A stretch of 64,000 nucleotides of DNA from an uncultured Paraprevotella sp. (GTDB lineage: Bacteria > Bacteroidota > Bacteroidia > Bacteroidales > Bacteroidaceae), in NCBI GenBank assembly GCA_910586505.1, contig CAJUGV010000001.1, positions 496,001 to 560,000 of the forward strand, written 5' to 3'. A program made the position numbers and the translations under genes. Shown piece by piece: positions 1 to 8,035 of this stretch. The notes beneath the pieces are model-generated. The model did not search any database. It saw only the letters and a program-made list of their open reading frames with translations, and had not been told where the DNA came from. Position 1 is the stretch's first letter. Every line of letters starts with the position of its first letter.

Positions 1-939
1 TCGTGGCAGCCGGTGGCGTGTATGGTAGCTTTTATTACATTGACCCACGTGGTTGTGGTGCGTGGCGTGAAAGAGGGTATTGAACGTTTCTCCAAAGTGA
101 TGATGCCCGTATTGCTGCTGATTGTCTGTGTACTGGCCGTGTGCTCTTTTTCAATGCCCGGTGCGGCGGCGGGGCTCGATTTCTTGCTTCGTCCGGATTT
201 CGGCAAAGTGGATGCCGGTGTTGTAGTGGATGCCATGGGGCAGGCGTTCTTCTCTATGAGTGTGGGAATGGGTTGTCTCAGTACTTATGCCTCTTATTTT
301 TCGCGTGATGCCAGTCTGATGCGTACGGCTGGCGGAGTCGCGGTGATAGATACGTGCGTGGCCGTGCTGGCCGGCATTATTATTTTTCCGGCGGTGTTCT
401 CCGTATCGGGGATAGAGACTGATGCCGGGCCTGGGCTGGTGTTTGTCACTCTTCCCAATGTGTTCCGCCTGGCTTTCAGTAGTGCTCCGGTGGCCGGACA
501 AGTGTTCTCACTTATGTTTTATGTGTTACTGGTACTGGCGGCGCTTACTTCGTCCATCTCGTTACATGAGGTATCCACCGCCTATTTGCATGAGCGTTTT
601 GCCATGTCCCGCAAGAAAGCGGCTACGATCGTCACCGTGTTCTGTATCTTGACGGGGACCGTGTGTGCCTTGTCGTTTGGTCCGCTGAATGGTGTGCGTT
701 TGGGCGGACTGACGATATTCGACCTTTTCGATTTTGTCACGGCCAAACTGATGCTTCCGCTGGGCGGCATGTTCATTGCCATTTTCACGGGATGGAAGCT
801 TGACCGCAGTGTGGTGCGTGATGAGCTGACCGGGGGAGGTCGGCTTTATGTGCCGTTTTTCAACTCTTTTATATTTATATTGAAATATGTGGCTCCCGTG
901 GCTATTGCTTCCATATTCGTGAACGAAATTCTTAAATAG
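1..939 (+). CDS. Sodium:neurotransmitter symporter (NSS/SNF) family permease, 3' part
   Basis: The visible 312 residues are the C-terminal part of an NSS-family permease, an inner-membrane protein that uses the Na+ gradient to import an amino acid or related amine. The frame is already open at base 1, so the first helices, with much of the Na+ site, lie outside the window. Seen: the lead GIERFSKVMMPVLL into a long hydrophobic helix, the family-like segment QAFFSMSVGMGCLSTYASY, then several more hydrophobic stretches ending in a short tail. The stop lies 8 nt before the next start, so the two genes are probably co-transcribed. The substrate cannot be told from this part. Confidence 0.88.
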   Translation, partial: SWQPVACMVAFITLTHVVVVRGVKEGIERFSKVMMPVLLLIVCVLAVCSFSMPGAAAGLDFLLRPDFGKVDAGVVVDAMGQAFFSMSVGMGCLSTYASYFSRDASLMRTAGGVAVIDTCVAVLAGIIIFPAVFSVSGIETDAGPGLVFVTLPNVFRLAFSSAPVAGQVFSLMFYVLLVLAALTSSISLHEVSTAYLHERFAMSRKKAATIVTVFCILTGTVCALSFGPLNGVRLGGLTIFDLFDFVTAKLMLPLGGMFIAIFTGWKLDRSVVRDELTGGGRLYVPFFNSFIFILKYVAPVAIASIFVNEILK

Positions 940-947
940 CCGGGAGG

Positions 948-1877
948 ATGAAACACGGTTGGCGGGAACTTTTCTATTTTTCAAAAGCAGGGCGACGGGC
1001 TGTGATGCTGCTGGCCGGAATGTGTATAGGAGTGGCTGCGACCTCGGTTCTGTTCTTGTGGAAAGATGAGGCGGGGCCGGTCGGGACGGGAAATCGGGAT
1101 GCTGTGGATTATGATGACTTCATGGCAGGCATACAGCACGACACCATTATCAGGAAGAATGTGGCACAGTCGGTTGCTCATGATACGGAAAAACGGCCTG
1201 AATTGTTCGTATTCGATCCGAATACAGCAGATTCCGTTGCGTTGATACGTTTGGGATTACGACCGTGGCAGGTGCGTAATCTTTGTAAATATCGGATCCG
1301 CGGAGGGCGTTTCCGCCGTCCTGAAGATTTTGCGAAGCTCTATGGCTTGTCATCGGAAGAGTATGAACGTCTGCGGCCTTATATCAGTATTGCAGAAGAA
1401 TATAAATCGGAAATGCGGACTCGCAGGCATGAGCTATCTGCTGATACGGCGGTCCGTTTTATAAGACAGGAGAAGTTTTCTGAAGGCGTGACAGTGGATT
1501 TAAACGAGGCGGATACGATTACGCTGAAGAAAGTGCCCGGTATCGGATCGTATTATGCCCGTCGTATTACGGATTATCGTAACCGGCTGGGTGGATTCGT
1601 GTCGGTGGAGCAATTGTCGGAGCTGGAGGGAATCTCTGCTGAAACTTTGCAGTGGTTTACGGTCGAGCCGTCGGTGTTCCGCCCATTGTATATCAACCGT
1701 ATGTCGGTGGAGGAACTGCGTCGTCACCCTTATTTGAGTTTTTATCAAAGCCGTGTGCTTGTGGAGCATCGTCGTAAATACGGACCGATGAAAAAGCTGC
1801 AGGCGTTGTCGCTTTACGGTGAGTTTACACCGGCAGATCTGGAACGCTTGCAGCCTTATGTGAGTTTCGAAGAATAA
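948..1877 (+). CDS. Helix-hairpin-helix (ComEA-like) protein
   Basis: A 309-residue protein with one N-terminal membrane helix (about residues 17-37) followed by helix-hairpin-helix repeats. The clearest are FDPNTADSVALIRLGL (about residue 88) and VDLNEADTITLKKVPGIGSY (about residue 184), both in the ComEA style where the hairpin sits after an N-[TE]-A-D motif; the last 70 residues carry a degenerate third copy. In ComEA-type proteins such repeats bind DNA backbone without sequence preference. Here the protein would be anchored in the inner membrane with the repeats probably outside the cytoplasm. A GGGAGG run directly abuts the ATG. Its role, whether DNA uptake or not, is unknown. Confidence 0.82.
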   Translation: MKHGWRELFYFSKAGRRAVMLLAGMCIGVAATSVLFLWKDEAGPVGTGNRDAVDYDDFMAGIQHDTIIRKNVAQSVAHDTEKRPELFVFDPNTADSVALIRLGLRPWQVRNLCKYRIRGGRFRRPEDFAKLYGLSSEEYERLRPYISIAEEYKSEMRTRRHELSADTAVRFIRQEKFSEGVTVDLNEADTITLKKVPGIGSYYARRITDYRNRLGGFVSVEQLSELEGISAETLQWFTVEPSVFRPLYINRMSVEELRRHPYLSFYQSRVLVEHRRKYGPMKKLQALSLYGEFTPADLERLQPYVSFEE

Positions 1878-1905
1878 GTGTTTCTTGCAGGAAAATTCAA
1901 GAGAT

Positions 1906-3324
1906 TCAATGATTGCCATAGCCTGCTGCCACAGCTATTCTGTGCGGGATTTCCGTATTGTCTATACGTCCGGTGAAGGCTTCGGCGCCGGCTCCGATGG
2001 CAAATACGGGAACATAACCGTTGGAGTGTCCGCCGCTTTGCCAGCCTACCATGGCTTTGCGAGCCATCATCTTGCGTGCTGCTGCGGCAATGGCGTTTTC
2101 ACTTGCATACAATGTCTTGCTGTCTTTGGCCACTCCGTCGCAGAAACTTTGGTATGCTTTTTTCAGCGTTTCCGTTTCCTGCTCGTTTAACGGTATCTGT
2201 GTCCAGAACCCGAAATTGTCCTGCAATTGTCTACGCACGTATTCCCATGTAAACTTGTTGCCTTCTTTCTGGTGCTGTTCGGCGATCATCTTGCTGAATG
2301 CTCCCGCACTTTGGCGCTGATGTTTCAGCACACCGGTGTGCAGTTCATAGTGTCCCGTACCCAGAGCTATGCCGCCGGTTTCATGGTCTGCCGTGATGAT
2401 GATCAAAGTTTCGTCGGGATGCTGCTGGTAAAATTCGTAGGCTACTTTCACTGCATTGTCCATGTCGATGACTTCTTTGAATACAGTGGCCGCATCGTTA
2501 GAGTGGCAGGCCCAGTCTATCTTTCCGCCTTCTACCATGAGGAAGAACCCGTCGGGATTTTTTTTGTTCAGGAAATGGATGGCCGCCCGTGTAATATCCT
2601 GTAAGGTAAGATCGTTTTTCCTGCGGTCGATGGCATAGGGAATCGAATTGCGGTCTGCGCGACTGGCCGTTTCGGTTTGCAAGAGCAGCATTTTGTCGGC
2701 ATGGGATGATTTCTTGCGGTAGTCGGCGTAGCCACGGGCTATGATGTAGCCGGCTTCGGTGCATTGTGTATATAAATTTTTGCCGTCGTCTTCTTTTTCA
2801 GCGTCCGGTTTCAGAAAGTCGGAGCCGGCATAGAAGTCGAAATCTGCTGCAATAAGGTCCTTGCCTATCTGATGATACATGCCGCGGTCTTTCACATGAG
2901 CATAGAAAGCTGCCGGAGTGGCATGGTCTACAGAGACGCTGGTGGCTATGCCTACTGCTTTTCCTTCGGCTTTGGCGCGGGCTGCTATGCTGTTGAGACG
3001 TGTGGTTTGGTCAATGCCTACTCCCAGTGCTCCGTTTTTGGTCTTGTCGCCGGTAGCGAGAGCCGTGCCGCCTGCAGCGGAGTCGGTTACTCCGTTCGTG
3101 CCTGAAAACGTGGTGACAATCCCGGCATATGGAAATTGTGCGAAACAAAGCGGTGTAATGCCTATGCGTCCTTCAATATCTGCAAGATATGTTTCCGTTC
3201 CGTTCACTTGGTTGACTCCCATGCCGTCGCCTATGAAATAAAATACATACTTGGCTTTGCCTTCCGCCATCACGGCCAATGCCATGCACGCCACTACGCA
3301 AAGTGACAGTAATCTTTTTCTCAT
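1906..3324 (-). CDS. Alkaline phosphatase family protein, secreted
   Basis: A 472-residue enzyme of the alkaline phosphatase superfamily, expected to release phosphate from phosphomonoesters in the periplasm. Seen: signal peptide MRKRLLSLCVVACMALAVMA; the metal-binding YFIGDGMG motif; the nucleophile region TDSAAGGTALATGDKT with the serine of DSA; and the C-terminal metal ligand motif TADHETGG. An upstream in-frame ATG at 3381 would add 19 residues ahead of the signal peptide and would start upstream of the promoter box at 3355-3362, so 3324 is preferred. It converges on the helix-hairpin-helix gene with 28 nt between stops. Confidence 0.93.
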   Translation of the reverse strand: MRKRLLSLCVVACMALAVMAEGKAKYVFYFIGDGMGVNQVNGTETYLADIEGRIGITPLCFAQFPYAGIVTTFSGTNGVTDSAAGGTALATGDKTKNGALGVGIDQTTRLNSIAARAKAEGKAVGIATSVSVDHATPAAFYAHVKDRGMYHQIGKDLIAADFDFYAGSDFLKPDAEKEDDGKNLYTQCTEAGYIIARGYADYRKKSSHADKMLLLQTETASRADRNSIPYAIDRRKNDLTLQDITRAAIHFLNKKNPDGFFLMVEGGKIDWACHSNDAATVFKEVIDMDNAVKVAYEFYQQHPDETLIIITADHETGGIALGTGHYELHTGVLKHQRQSAGAFSKMIAEQHQKEGNKFTWEYVRRQLQDNFGFWTQIPLNEQETETLKKAYQSFCDGVAKDSKTLYASENAIAAAARKMMARKAMVGWQSGGHSNGYVPVFAIGAGAEAFTGRIDNTEIPHRIAVAAGYGNH

Positions 3325-3354
3325 GATATGATGTAGTTTTAATGGTTTCCGTGC

Positions 3355-3362
3355 CAAAGTTA
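3355..3362 (-). promoter_or_regulatory. -7 box of the alkaline phosphatase gene
   Basis: TAACTTTG on the minus strand fits the Bacteroides TAnnTTTG -7 consensus and lies 31 nt upstream of the ATG at 3324. No clear TTTG -33 element is seen at the usual distance. Confidence 0.55.
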
Positions 3363-3447
3363 CGGAAAAAACGGTTTGCATTCTGCTTATGGCGCGGGGT
3401 TATACTTTTTTAACCCGTCTGTCCGATTCCGTCTTGGTCTGAAACTT

Positions 3448-3455
3448 TATCTTTG
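3448..3455 (+). promoter_or_regulatory. -7 box of the lrgA-lrgB pair
   Basis: TATCTTTG matches the Bacteroides -7 consensus and sits 44 nt ahead of the LrgA start at 3500. No convincing -33 element. Confidence 0.55.
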
Positions 3456-3499
3456 CGGCTTGATAGTTTTTATTAAAAGGTTCTAAAAGATTGAAAGGT

Positions 3500-3850
3500 A
3501 TGGTAAAACAATGTACGGTCTTGTTCGGTTGCCTGGCATTGGGGGAGCTTGCCGTATGGGCCACAGGGGTAAAACTTCCTGGCAGTATTGTGGGAATGCT
3601 TCTGCTTACGGCTTTTCTGGAGGCCGGCTGGGTGAAACTTAGCTGGGTGAAAGGCGTGTCGGATTTTCTGGTAAGCAACATGGGTTTTTTCTTTGTGCCG
3701 CCCGGTGTGGCACTGATGCTCTACGGGGATGTGATTGCCGAAGGCTTCTGGCCTATATGCACAGCGACGGTAGTCAGTACGGTATTGGTTTTGGTGGTTA
3801 CAGGCCACGTGCATCAATGGATAAGGAGACATGGAATACCTAAGAAGTGA
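3500..3850 (+). CDS. CidA/LrgA family membrane protein
   Basis: A small integral membrane protein (116 residues, about four helices) of the holin-like CidA/LrgA family. Members modulate murein hydrolase activity and cell lysis in Gram-positives, and related pairs elsewhere act in export of small carboxylates. Family signature seen: KLPGSIVGMLLL near residue 25 and FFFVPPGVALM near residue 72. ATG 3500 is chosen because AAAGG stands just before it; an in-frame TTG at 3491 is the alternative. The gene overlaps lrgB by 20 nt, so translation is probably coupled. Confidence 0.9.
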   Translation: MVKQCTVLFGCLALGELAVWATGVKLPGSIVGMLLLTAFLEAGWVKLSWVKGVSDFLVSNMGFFFVPPGVALMLYGDVIAEGFWPICTATVVSTVLVLVVTGHVHQWIRRHGIPKK

Positions 3851-4526
3851 AGTGTTTTTAGTAGCGCTTACATTCGGCATTTATTTTCTGGCCCGGTGTT
3901 TACAGGAGCGTACGGGCTGGGTCGTGCTGAATCCTATTCTGGTGGCTATTGTTGTGTTGATCGGTTTTCTTGCGCTTACCGATGTCTCTTATGAGACCTA
4001 TGCCGAGGGGACGTCAGTGATTGATTTTTGGCTTAAGCCGGCCATCGTAGCTTTGGCTGTGCCCTTGCATCTGCAACTGAAGGCTATCCGCCGCCAGTGG
4101 CTGCCTGTGTTAGCCTCTCAGCTGGCCGGTTGTGTGGTGGGAGTCGTATCCGTAGTGCTTACGGCCAAATGGATGGGGGCGCCGGACGAGGTGGTCGCTT
4201 CCATGGCACCGAAGTCCGTGACGACTCCTATTGCCATGGAAGTATCGCGATCTCTGGGCGGCATACCGTCTCTTACGGCGGCTATTGTCGTGACGGTAGG
4301 ATTGTTTGGAGCGATATTCGGCTTTAAGATACTAAGGGTGGGGCGTGTGAAAAGCCCGATAGCCCAAAGTCTTGGGATGGGAGCGGCTTCGCATGCCGTC
4401 GGCACATCGCGTGCCATGGAATACGGGCATGCTTACGGTGCATATGCCGGTTTGGGATTGATACTGAACGGGCTGCTTACAGCGTTGCTTGCCCCTTTGC
4501 TGTTGCATGTGTTGGATGTGGGGTGA
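3831..4526 (+). CDS. LrgB/CidB family membrane protein
   Basis: A 231-residue, highly hydrophobic partner of the LrgA-like protein. The family hallmark is plain: PKSVTTPIAMEVSRSLGG followed by LGMGAASHAVGTSRAMEYG, the conserved glycine- and serine-rich pore-region motifs. It overlaps the LrgA gene by 20 nt and ends ahead of a strong intrinsic terminator, so the two form a bicistronic unit. The family is proposed to control autolysis or to export carboxylates; which applies here cannot be told. Confidence 0.93.
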   Translation: MEYLRSEVFLVALTFGIYFLARCLQERTGWVVLNPILVAIVVLIGFLALTDVSYETYAEGTSVIDFWLKPAIVALAVPLHLQLKAIRRQWLPVLASQLAGCVVGVVSVVLTAKWMGAPDEVVASMAPKSVTTPIAMEVSRSLGGIPSLTAAIVVTVGLFGAIFGFKILRVGRVKSPIAQSLGMGAASHAVGTSRAMEYGHAYGAYAGLGLILNGLLTALLAPLLLHVLDVG

Positions 4527-4552
4527 TGTGAGAGACGGAGTATATGTGTAAA

Positions 4553-4604
4553 GAAGAGGGCAATACCATCATCTGATATGAAGATATGGTATTGCCTTCT
4601 TTTT
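4553..4604 (+). terminator. Terminator after lrgB (possibly bidirectional)
   Basis: Arms GGCAATACCAT (4559-4569) and ATGGTATTGCC (4586-4596), extended by AAGA/TCTT, followed by a T tract. It lies between convergent genes and has an A tract on the other side, so it may serve the GH30-like gene too. Confidence 0.8.
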
Positions 4605-4629
4605 TATGTAGCGTAACGCCCGTCCGGCT

Positions 4630-7395
4630 TTATGGATGCCTTACCGTAAATTTCAGGTTGCCTGTAGTTTGTCCGCACCGTGCTTTCAGGATATACAGAC
4701 CGTTTGCCAGCGCGCTCACGTCTACGGACGTGGCTGTACCGTTTGTGCCGGTGGCAGTGTGCAATAGCCGGCCTTGCATGCCGTAAATGTCAAAGTAGAC
4801 CTTTTCCTGCCGGCTGTCGGCTGTGAAGTTGACGACCAGGTTGCGGTCGGCCGGTGACGGACCGGCGTGGAATACCGGCAGCGCGTCGTTTCTCATTTCT
4901 CCGATGTGGGTAGTGCCGTCTGCCAAATCTTTTATTTCATTTGCTCCGAGAGCGTAGTTGTATATGCGGAAGTCGTCAATGCGTCCGGAAAAGAGCGGGT
5001 CGCCGGCAAACTGGCTTCGTCCGATATAGTTGAGCAAGGGGTAGAACTCGGAAGGGCGGATGGTGATGTCCTTTGACGAGGCTACCGTTTCTCCGTCCAC
5101 GTAAAGACTTGCACCGTCCTCCCCGATAGTGACGGCTACATGTATCCATTTGTTGCGGTAGTAAAAACCGCGTTCTCCCTCAAGTTGCTGCTCTTCGCCT
5201 CCGTTTTTGACGGCAAAACGCATTTTTCCGTTATCTGCCGCAGGGGTGAGGAACATATATTCGTCCTCTCCGTTACCGAAGTCGAAGATGCGTTGCCAGT
5301 CCTTTCCTCCTTTCCAGTACATCCAGGTGGCCACCGTGATCTGTTTATGGCCGGCAATGTCAGCGGGCAGTTGCACAAAATGTTCCGTTCCGTCGAGCAA
5401 TAATGCCCGGTTGCCGGATATTCCTTCCACATATGTCATGCCGACGGTTGCCGCACCGTGCCGCAAGTTGAGTGTGGTGTCGGATGTGTTTTCTTCAAAT
5501 TCGTATCGTGCCGTAAGGGCGTTGCCTGTACTGGCCGTCGCGCTGACGGCCGCGGAGGCGGGTGAGGTATTGACCGACGCATCCACGGCTTTGACGGTGT
5601 AATAATAGGTAGATCCGCCTTGAACCTTATTGTCAACGAATGCGGTGTCCGTGATGTCGCGGGCGATGACCGTGAAATCCGTATCCGGTTTTTCCGAACG
5701 AAGAACCGTGTAAGTCTGGTAGAGAGCCTGTGAGTTGTCCCATGTCAGAAGAACTGACGACGCACGGTTTTCCGCCTTTACGCCCGTGGGGGCGCTTATG
5801 TTGCGGATGCGCGGTCTCATTCCGACAGGCAGGAACCGCCATAGCTGTGCGGTGCTGTTTTCATCCCATTCGGATTGTATGATCTTGCTTCCTTCGGCTT
5901 TCAGGCACAGTGAGCTGTGGCGGTTACGGATTCTGAACCATCCGTCGCCGGCGTATTCCACATACCATTGCTGGTTTACGTTATTATTCTTGCCGTACGG
6001 GATGACCTCCGCCTTATCCTCCATGGAGAAGTTGAGCACGTCGAGCGTCTGTCGGGACGCGACGGAAAGGATATAATGATAACTGAAGTCTCCGCCGATG
6101 CGGGGGTCTACAGGATTGACGTTCCATTGCTGCGTTTTCTTGCCGGTGCTGTAGCTGGATGTGGTAAGCGCATTGTTTGCGATGTCGAGCAGATTTCTGT
6201 TGAACTTGTTTATTATGATATAGGTACCGTCCACTACGGGTTGCACGTCTTCGCCCCAAGTGATGTTCACTACTTGTTCGGCGTTAGTCTGCCCGTCCTG
6301 ATAGCTTCCGGCTTTGCCTCCCGGCAGTTCCATGACGAATTCCCGTTGCGGTCCGTATCCGTTGAAGAATACGTCGCGTTCCTTGGAGAGGAAACGGTAG
6401 GACGTGGTGGCGCCCTGTCGTTCCGACATGCCGCCGAAAGCCTGTACCTTTCCGTCCGGTGCACGATAAACGGAGGCGGCCGTCCAATTGGGCCGGTGTT
6501 CCGCATAAGCCAGCCGTTCTCCGTGTGCCGCCTTGCAGAACTCGCCGCGCGCGTATTCGGCCGGCCCCCACCAGATACCGGTCTGCAAGCCGTATTCCAT
6601 ACCTACCATGGCCTCCATGACATTGTGCATTTCATCGGCCGTGGCATGTTTTCCGTCTGCCCTTACAGTGGTGAAGAAACGGGCGAAGTTGTCGAAGCTT
6701 CCGGCTAGCTGGTGCGTGTTTCCTTCGTCCAGTCTGTCTTTCAGCGCATTGTACCAGGGAAGGGCCTGGTCGCAATTGAGCGTATTTCCGCCACAGATGC
6801 GGATGCCGTCAAACCTCGGATTCTTGCGCAGCTCGCCTGCGATGTTATAGAAGTCTGTCTGCGTTCCCTGTCCCCATCCGTAGTCCGGTTCGTTGAACGG
6901 TGATACGGAAACAACCTCGTAGCCGGCATCCTGGAAATGACGCATGGTTACGTCGATGAGCTGCGCCCAGTGTTCCGCATTGCCGGAGTACCACTCATCC
7001 ACGCTGGGATGGTCACAGTTAAGTACCAGTTTCACGTCAGGTTTGCAGAAAGTAAGTAAACGCAGGCGCTCTTTTATCGCATCCGTCTGTTCCTGTTGCA
7101 GTTCGCCGTTCACGAGCGGATGGGTGGGCTGGAATGAGGCACGCACGACGGATACGTTGTCCTTGCCCATGAAAGCCACGCAGCGGCGCAGATTCTGTTC
7201 GTGCATCCATGCCATGTCGCCTCCCCATTCAACCTGACGTACGATACCCGGTTCGGAAAGTTTGAAAGGAACCATGCGGTCGGTTACGGGCTGGACTTTC
7301 AGATTACTGCTCGAACTGAAGCTTTGCGAATATGCGGATGAGGAGATCCATCCGGCTATGACAAATGAAATTAGGCGTAACGGTTTGCTTATCAT
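4630..7395 (-). CDS. Secreted multidomain GH30-like glycoside hydrolase with ricin-type lectin, Fn3, LamG and sorting-like C-terminus
   Basis: A 921-residue secreted enzyme. Order seen: signal peptide (1-23); a TIM-barrel glycosidase resembling GH30-type enzymes (about 35-390) with SVSPFNEPDYGWG, giving E169 as likely acid/base, and E255 in ADEMHNVMEAM as candidate nucleophile; a ricin-type beta-trefoil (about 393-530) with three QxW-like motifs (QQWNV, QQWYV, QLWRF); a fibronectin type III domain (about 535-625); a LamG/concanavalin-like domain (about 640-825); and a C-terminal module shaped like a type IX secretion sorting domain (YFDIYGMQGRLL ... LANGLYILKA). The lectin and LamG parts point to a polysaccharide or glycoprotein substrate; beta-1,6-galactan is one possibility for GH30 relatives, but the linkage cannot be read from sequence. 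Confidence 0.82.
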   Translation of the reverse strand: MISKPLRLISFVIAGWISSSAYSQSFSSSSNLKVQPVTDRMVPFKLSEPGIVRQVEWGGDMAWMHEQNLRRCVAFMGKDNVSVVRASFQPTHPLVNGELQQEQTDAIKERLRLLTFCKPDVKLVLNCDHPSVDEWYSGNAEHWAQLIDVTMRHFQDAGYEVVSVSPFNEPDYGWGQGTQTDFYNIAGELRKNPRFDGIRICGGNTLNCDQALPWYNALKDRLDEGNTHQLAGSFDNFARFFTTVRADGKHATADEMHNVMEAMVGMEYGLQTGIWWGPAEYARGEFCKAAHGERLAYAEHRPNWTAASVYRAPDGKVQAFGGMSERQGATTSYRFLSKERDVFFNGYGPQREFVMELPGGKAGSYQDGQTNAEQVVNITWGEDVQPVVDGTYIIINKFNRNLLDIANNALTTSSYSTGKKTQQWNVNPVDPRIGGDFSYHYILSVASRQTLDVLNFSMEDKAEVIPYGKNNNVNQQWYVEYAGDGWFRIRNRHSSLCLKAEGSKIIQSEWDENSTAQLWRFLPVGMRPRIRNISAPTGVKAENRASSVLLTWDNSQALYQTYTVLRSEKPDTDFTVIARDITDTAFVDNKVQGGSTYYYTVKAVDASVNTSPASAAVSATASTGNALTARYEFEENTSDTTLNLRHGAATVGMTYVEGISGNRALLLDGTEHFVQLPADIAGHKQITVATWMYWKGGKDWQRIFDFGNGEDEYMFLTPAADNGKMRFAVKNGGEEQQLEGERGFYYRNKWIHVAVTIGEDGASLYVDGETVASSKDITIRPSEFYPLLNYIGRSQFAGDPLFSGRIDDFRIYNYALGANEIKDLADGTTHIGEMRNDALPVFHAGPSPADRNLVVNFTADSRQEKVYFDIYGMQGRLLHTATGTNGTATSVDVSALANGLYILKARCGQTTGNLKFTVRHP

Positions 7396-7796
7396 ATATT
7401 AGTATCGTTATATTAGTTCTGCAAAATAAGGAATTTTGTGCAAAGAAAGCAAGAAAACGGTGGTGTATCTGATACGAAAAAAAGAGATTTGTGCTTTTTA
7501 AGGTCTCTGGTTTAAGATGAATGTCTTTTCCGGCGGTACAATGTGTGTACTTTTGACATGTACGTTGTCGTTTCATTATTTTATTACAAATGATCCTTCC
7601 GGCACGGACGGTCGCTTTTTTTGTATATTTCGTTTCCGGAGGAAGAAGGTGATGAAACTTAGAAATGCTTCGGAATCCGGACTTTTCTTTTCAATGGCCT
7701 GATTCCGAATGGGAAAGACTATGTCTAATAGATTTCCTCTTGCACCGTAACCGTGGAAAGCAGAGAGAAAAGAGTATTAAAAGCCGGTAATGTCGG

Positions 7797-7897
7797 GTAC
7801 TGCGGAGTACGGAACTTTTTCATGCGCACGAAAAAATATTTTCTTCCTCATGAAAATTTATTTTCGTGCGCATGAAATTCCGGAACTTTCGGCAAAG
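7797..7897. repeat. 22-bp periodic palindromic array A
   Basis: Five 10-bp cores start at 7799 (ACTGCGGAGT), 7821 (CATGCGCACG), 7843 (CTTCCTCATG), 7865 (CGTGCGCATG) and 7887 (TTTCGGCAAA), every step exactly 22 bp. Spacers are 12 bp and mostly A/T (AAAAAATATTTT, AAAATTTATTTT). The second and fourth cores with flanks form a perfect 14-bp inverted repeat (7821-7834 / 7861-7874), so the whole array is nearly palindromic about 7847. Confidence 0.75.
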
Positions 7898-7940
7898 CCA
7901 TTCGATGCTTGCCTGATGATGTGATTTTATTTTACAAAAT

Positions 7941-7984
7941 ATCTCTCCTGCCTTTACGCGGTACCGGGTGAAGGCAGGAGAGAT
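7941..7984 (-). terminator. Terminator after the GH2 gene
   Basis: Perfect 14-bp arms ATCTCTCCTGCCTT (7941-7954) and AAGGCAGGAGAGAT (7971-7984). On the minus strand an ATTTTGTAAAATAAAAT stretch follows. It lies 51 nt past the GH2 stop. Confidence 0.75.
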
Positions 7985-8035
7985 GTTTAACAAAATTTCT
8001 GTCCGGAAAATATAAGCCGGTCTGAAGGTCTTATA

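Larger units (their letters stand above)
7396..8035. other. 640-nt intergenic gap
   Basis: No credible gene. It holds, from left: the A/T-rich upstream region of the GH30-like gene; an inverted repeat TTCGGAATC (7669-7677) / GATTCCGAA (7701-7709); a five-core 22-bp array (7797-7897); and the GH2 terminator (7941-7984). A 61-codon open frame at 7517-7702 has no ribosome site or domain. Confidence 0.7.

Noticed and set aside
7797..7897. The 22-bp arrays as CRISPR
   Set aside because: Units are only 22 bp including spacer, cores differ from each other, spacers are mostly A/T-rich and shared between loci, and no cas genes are near.
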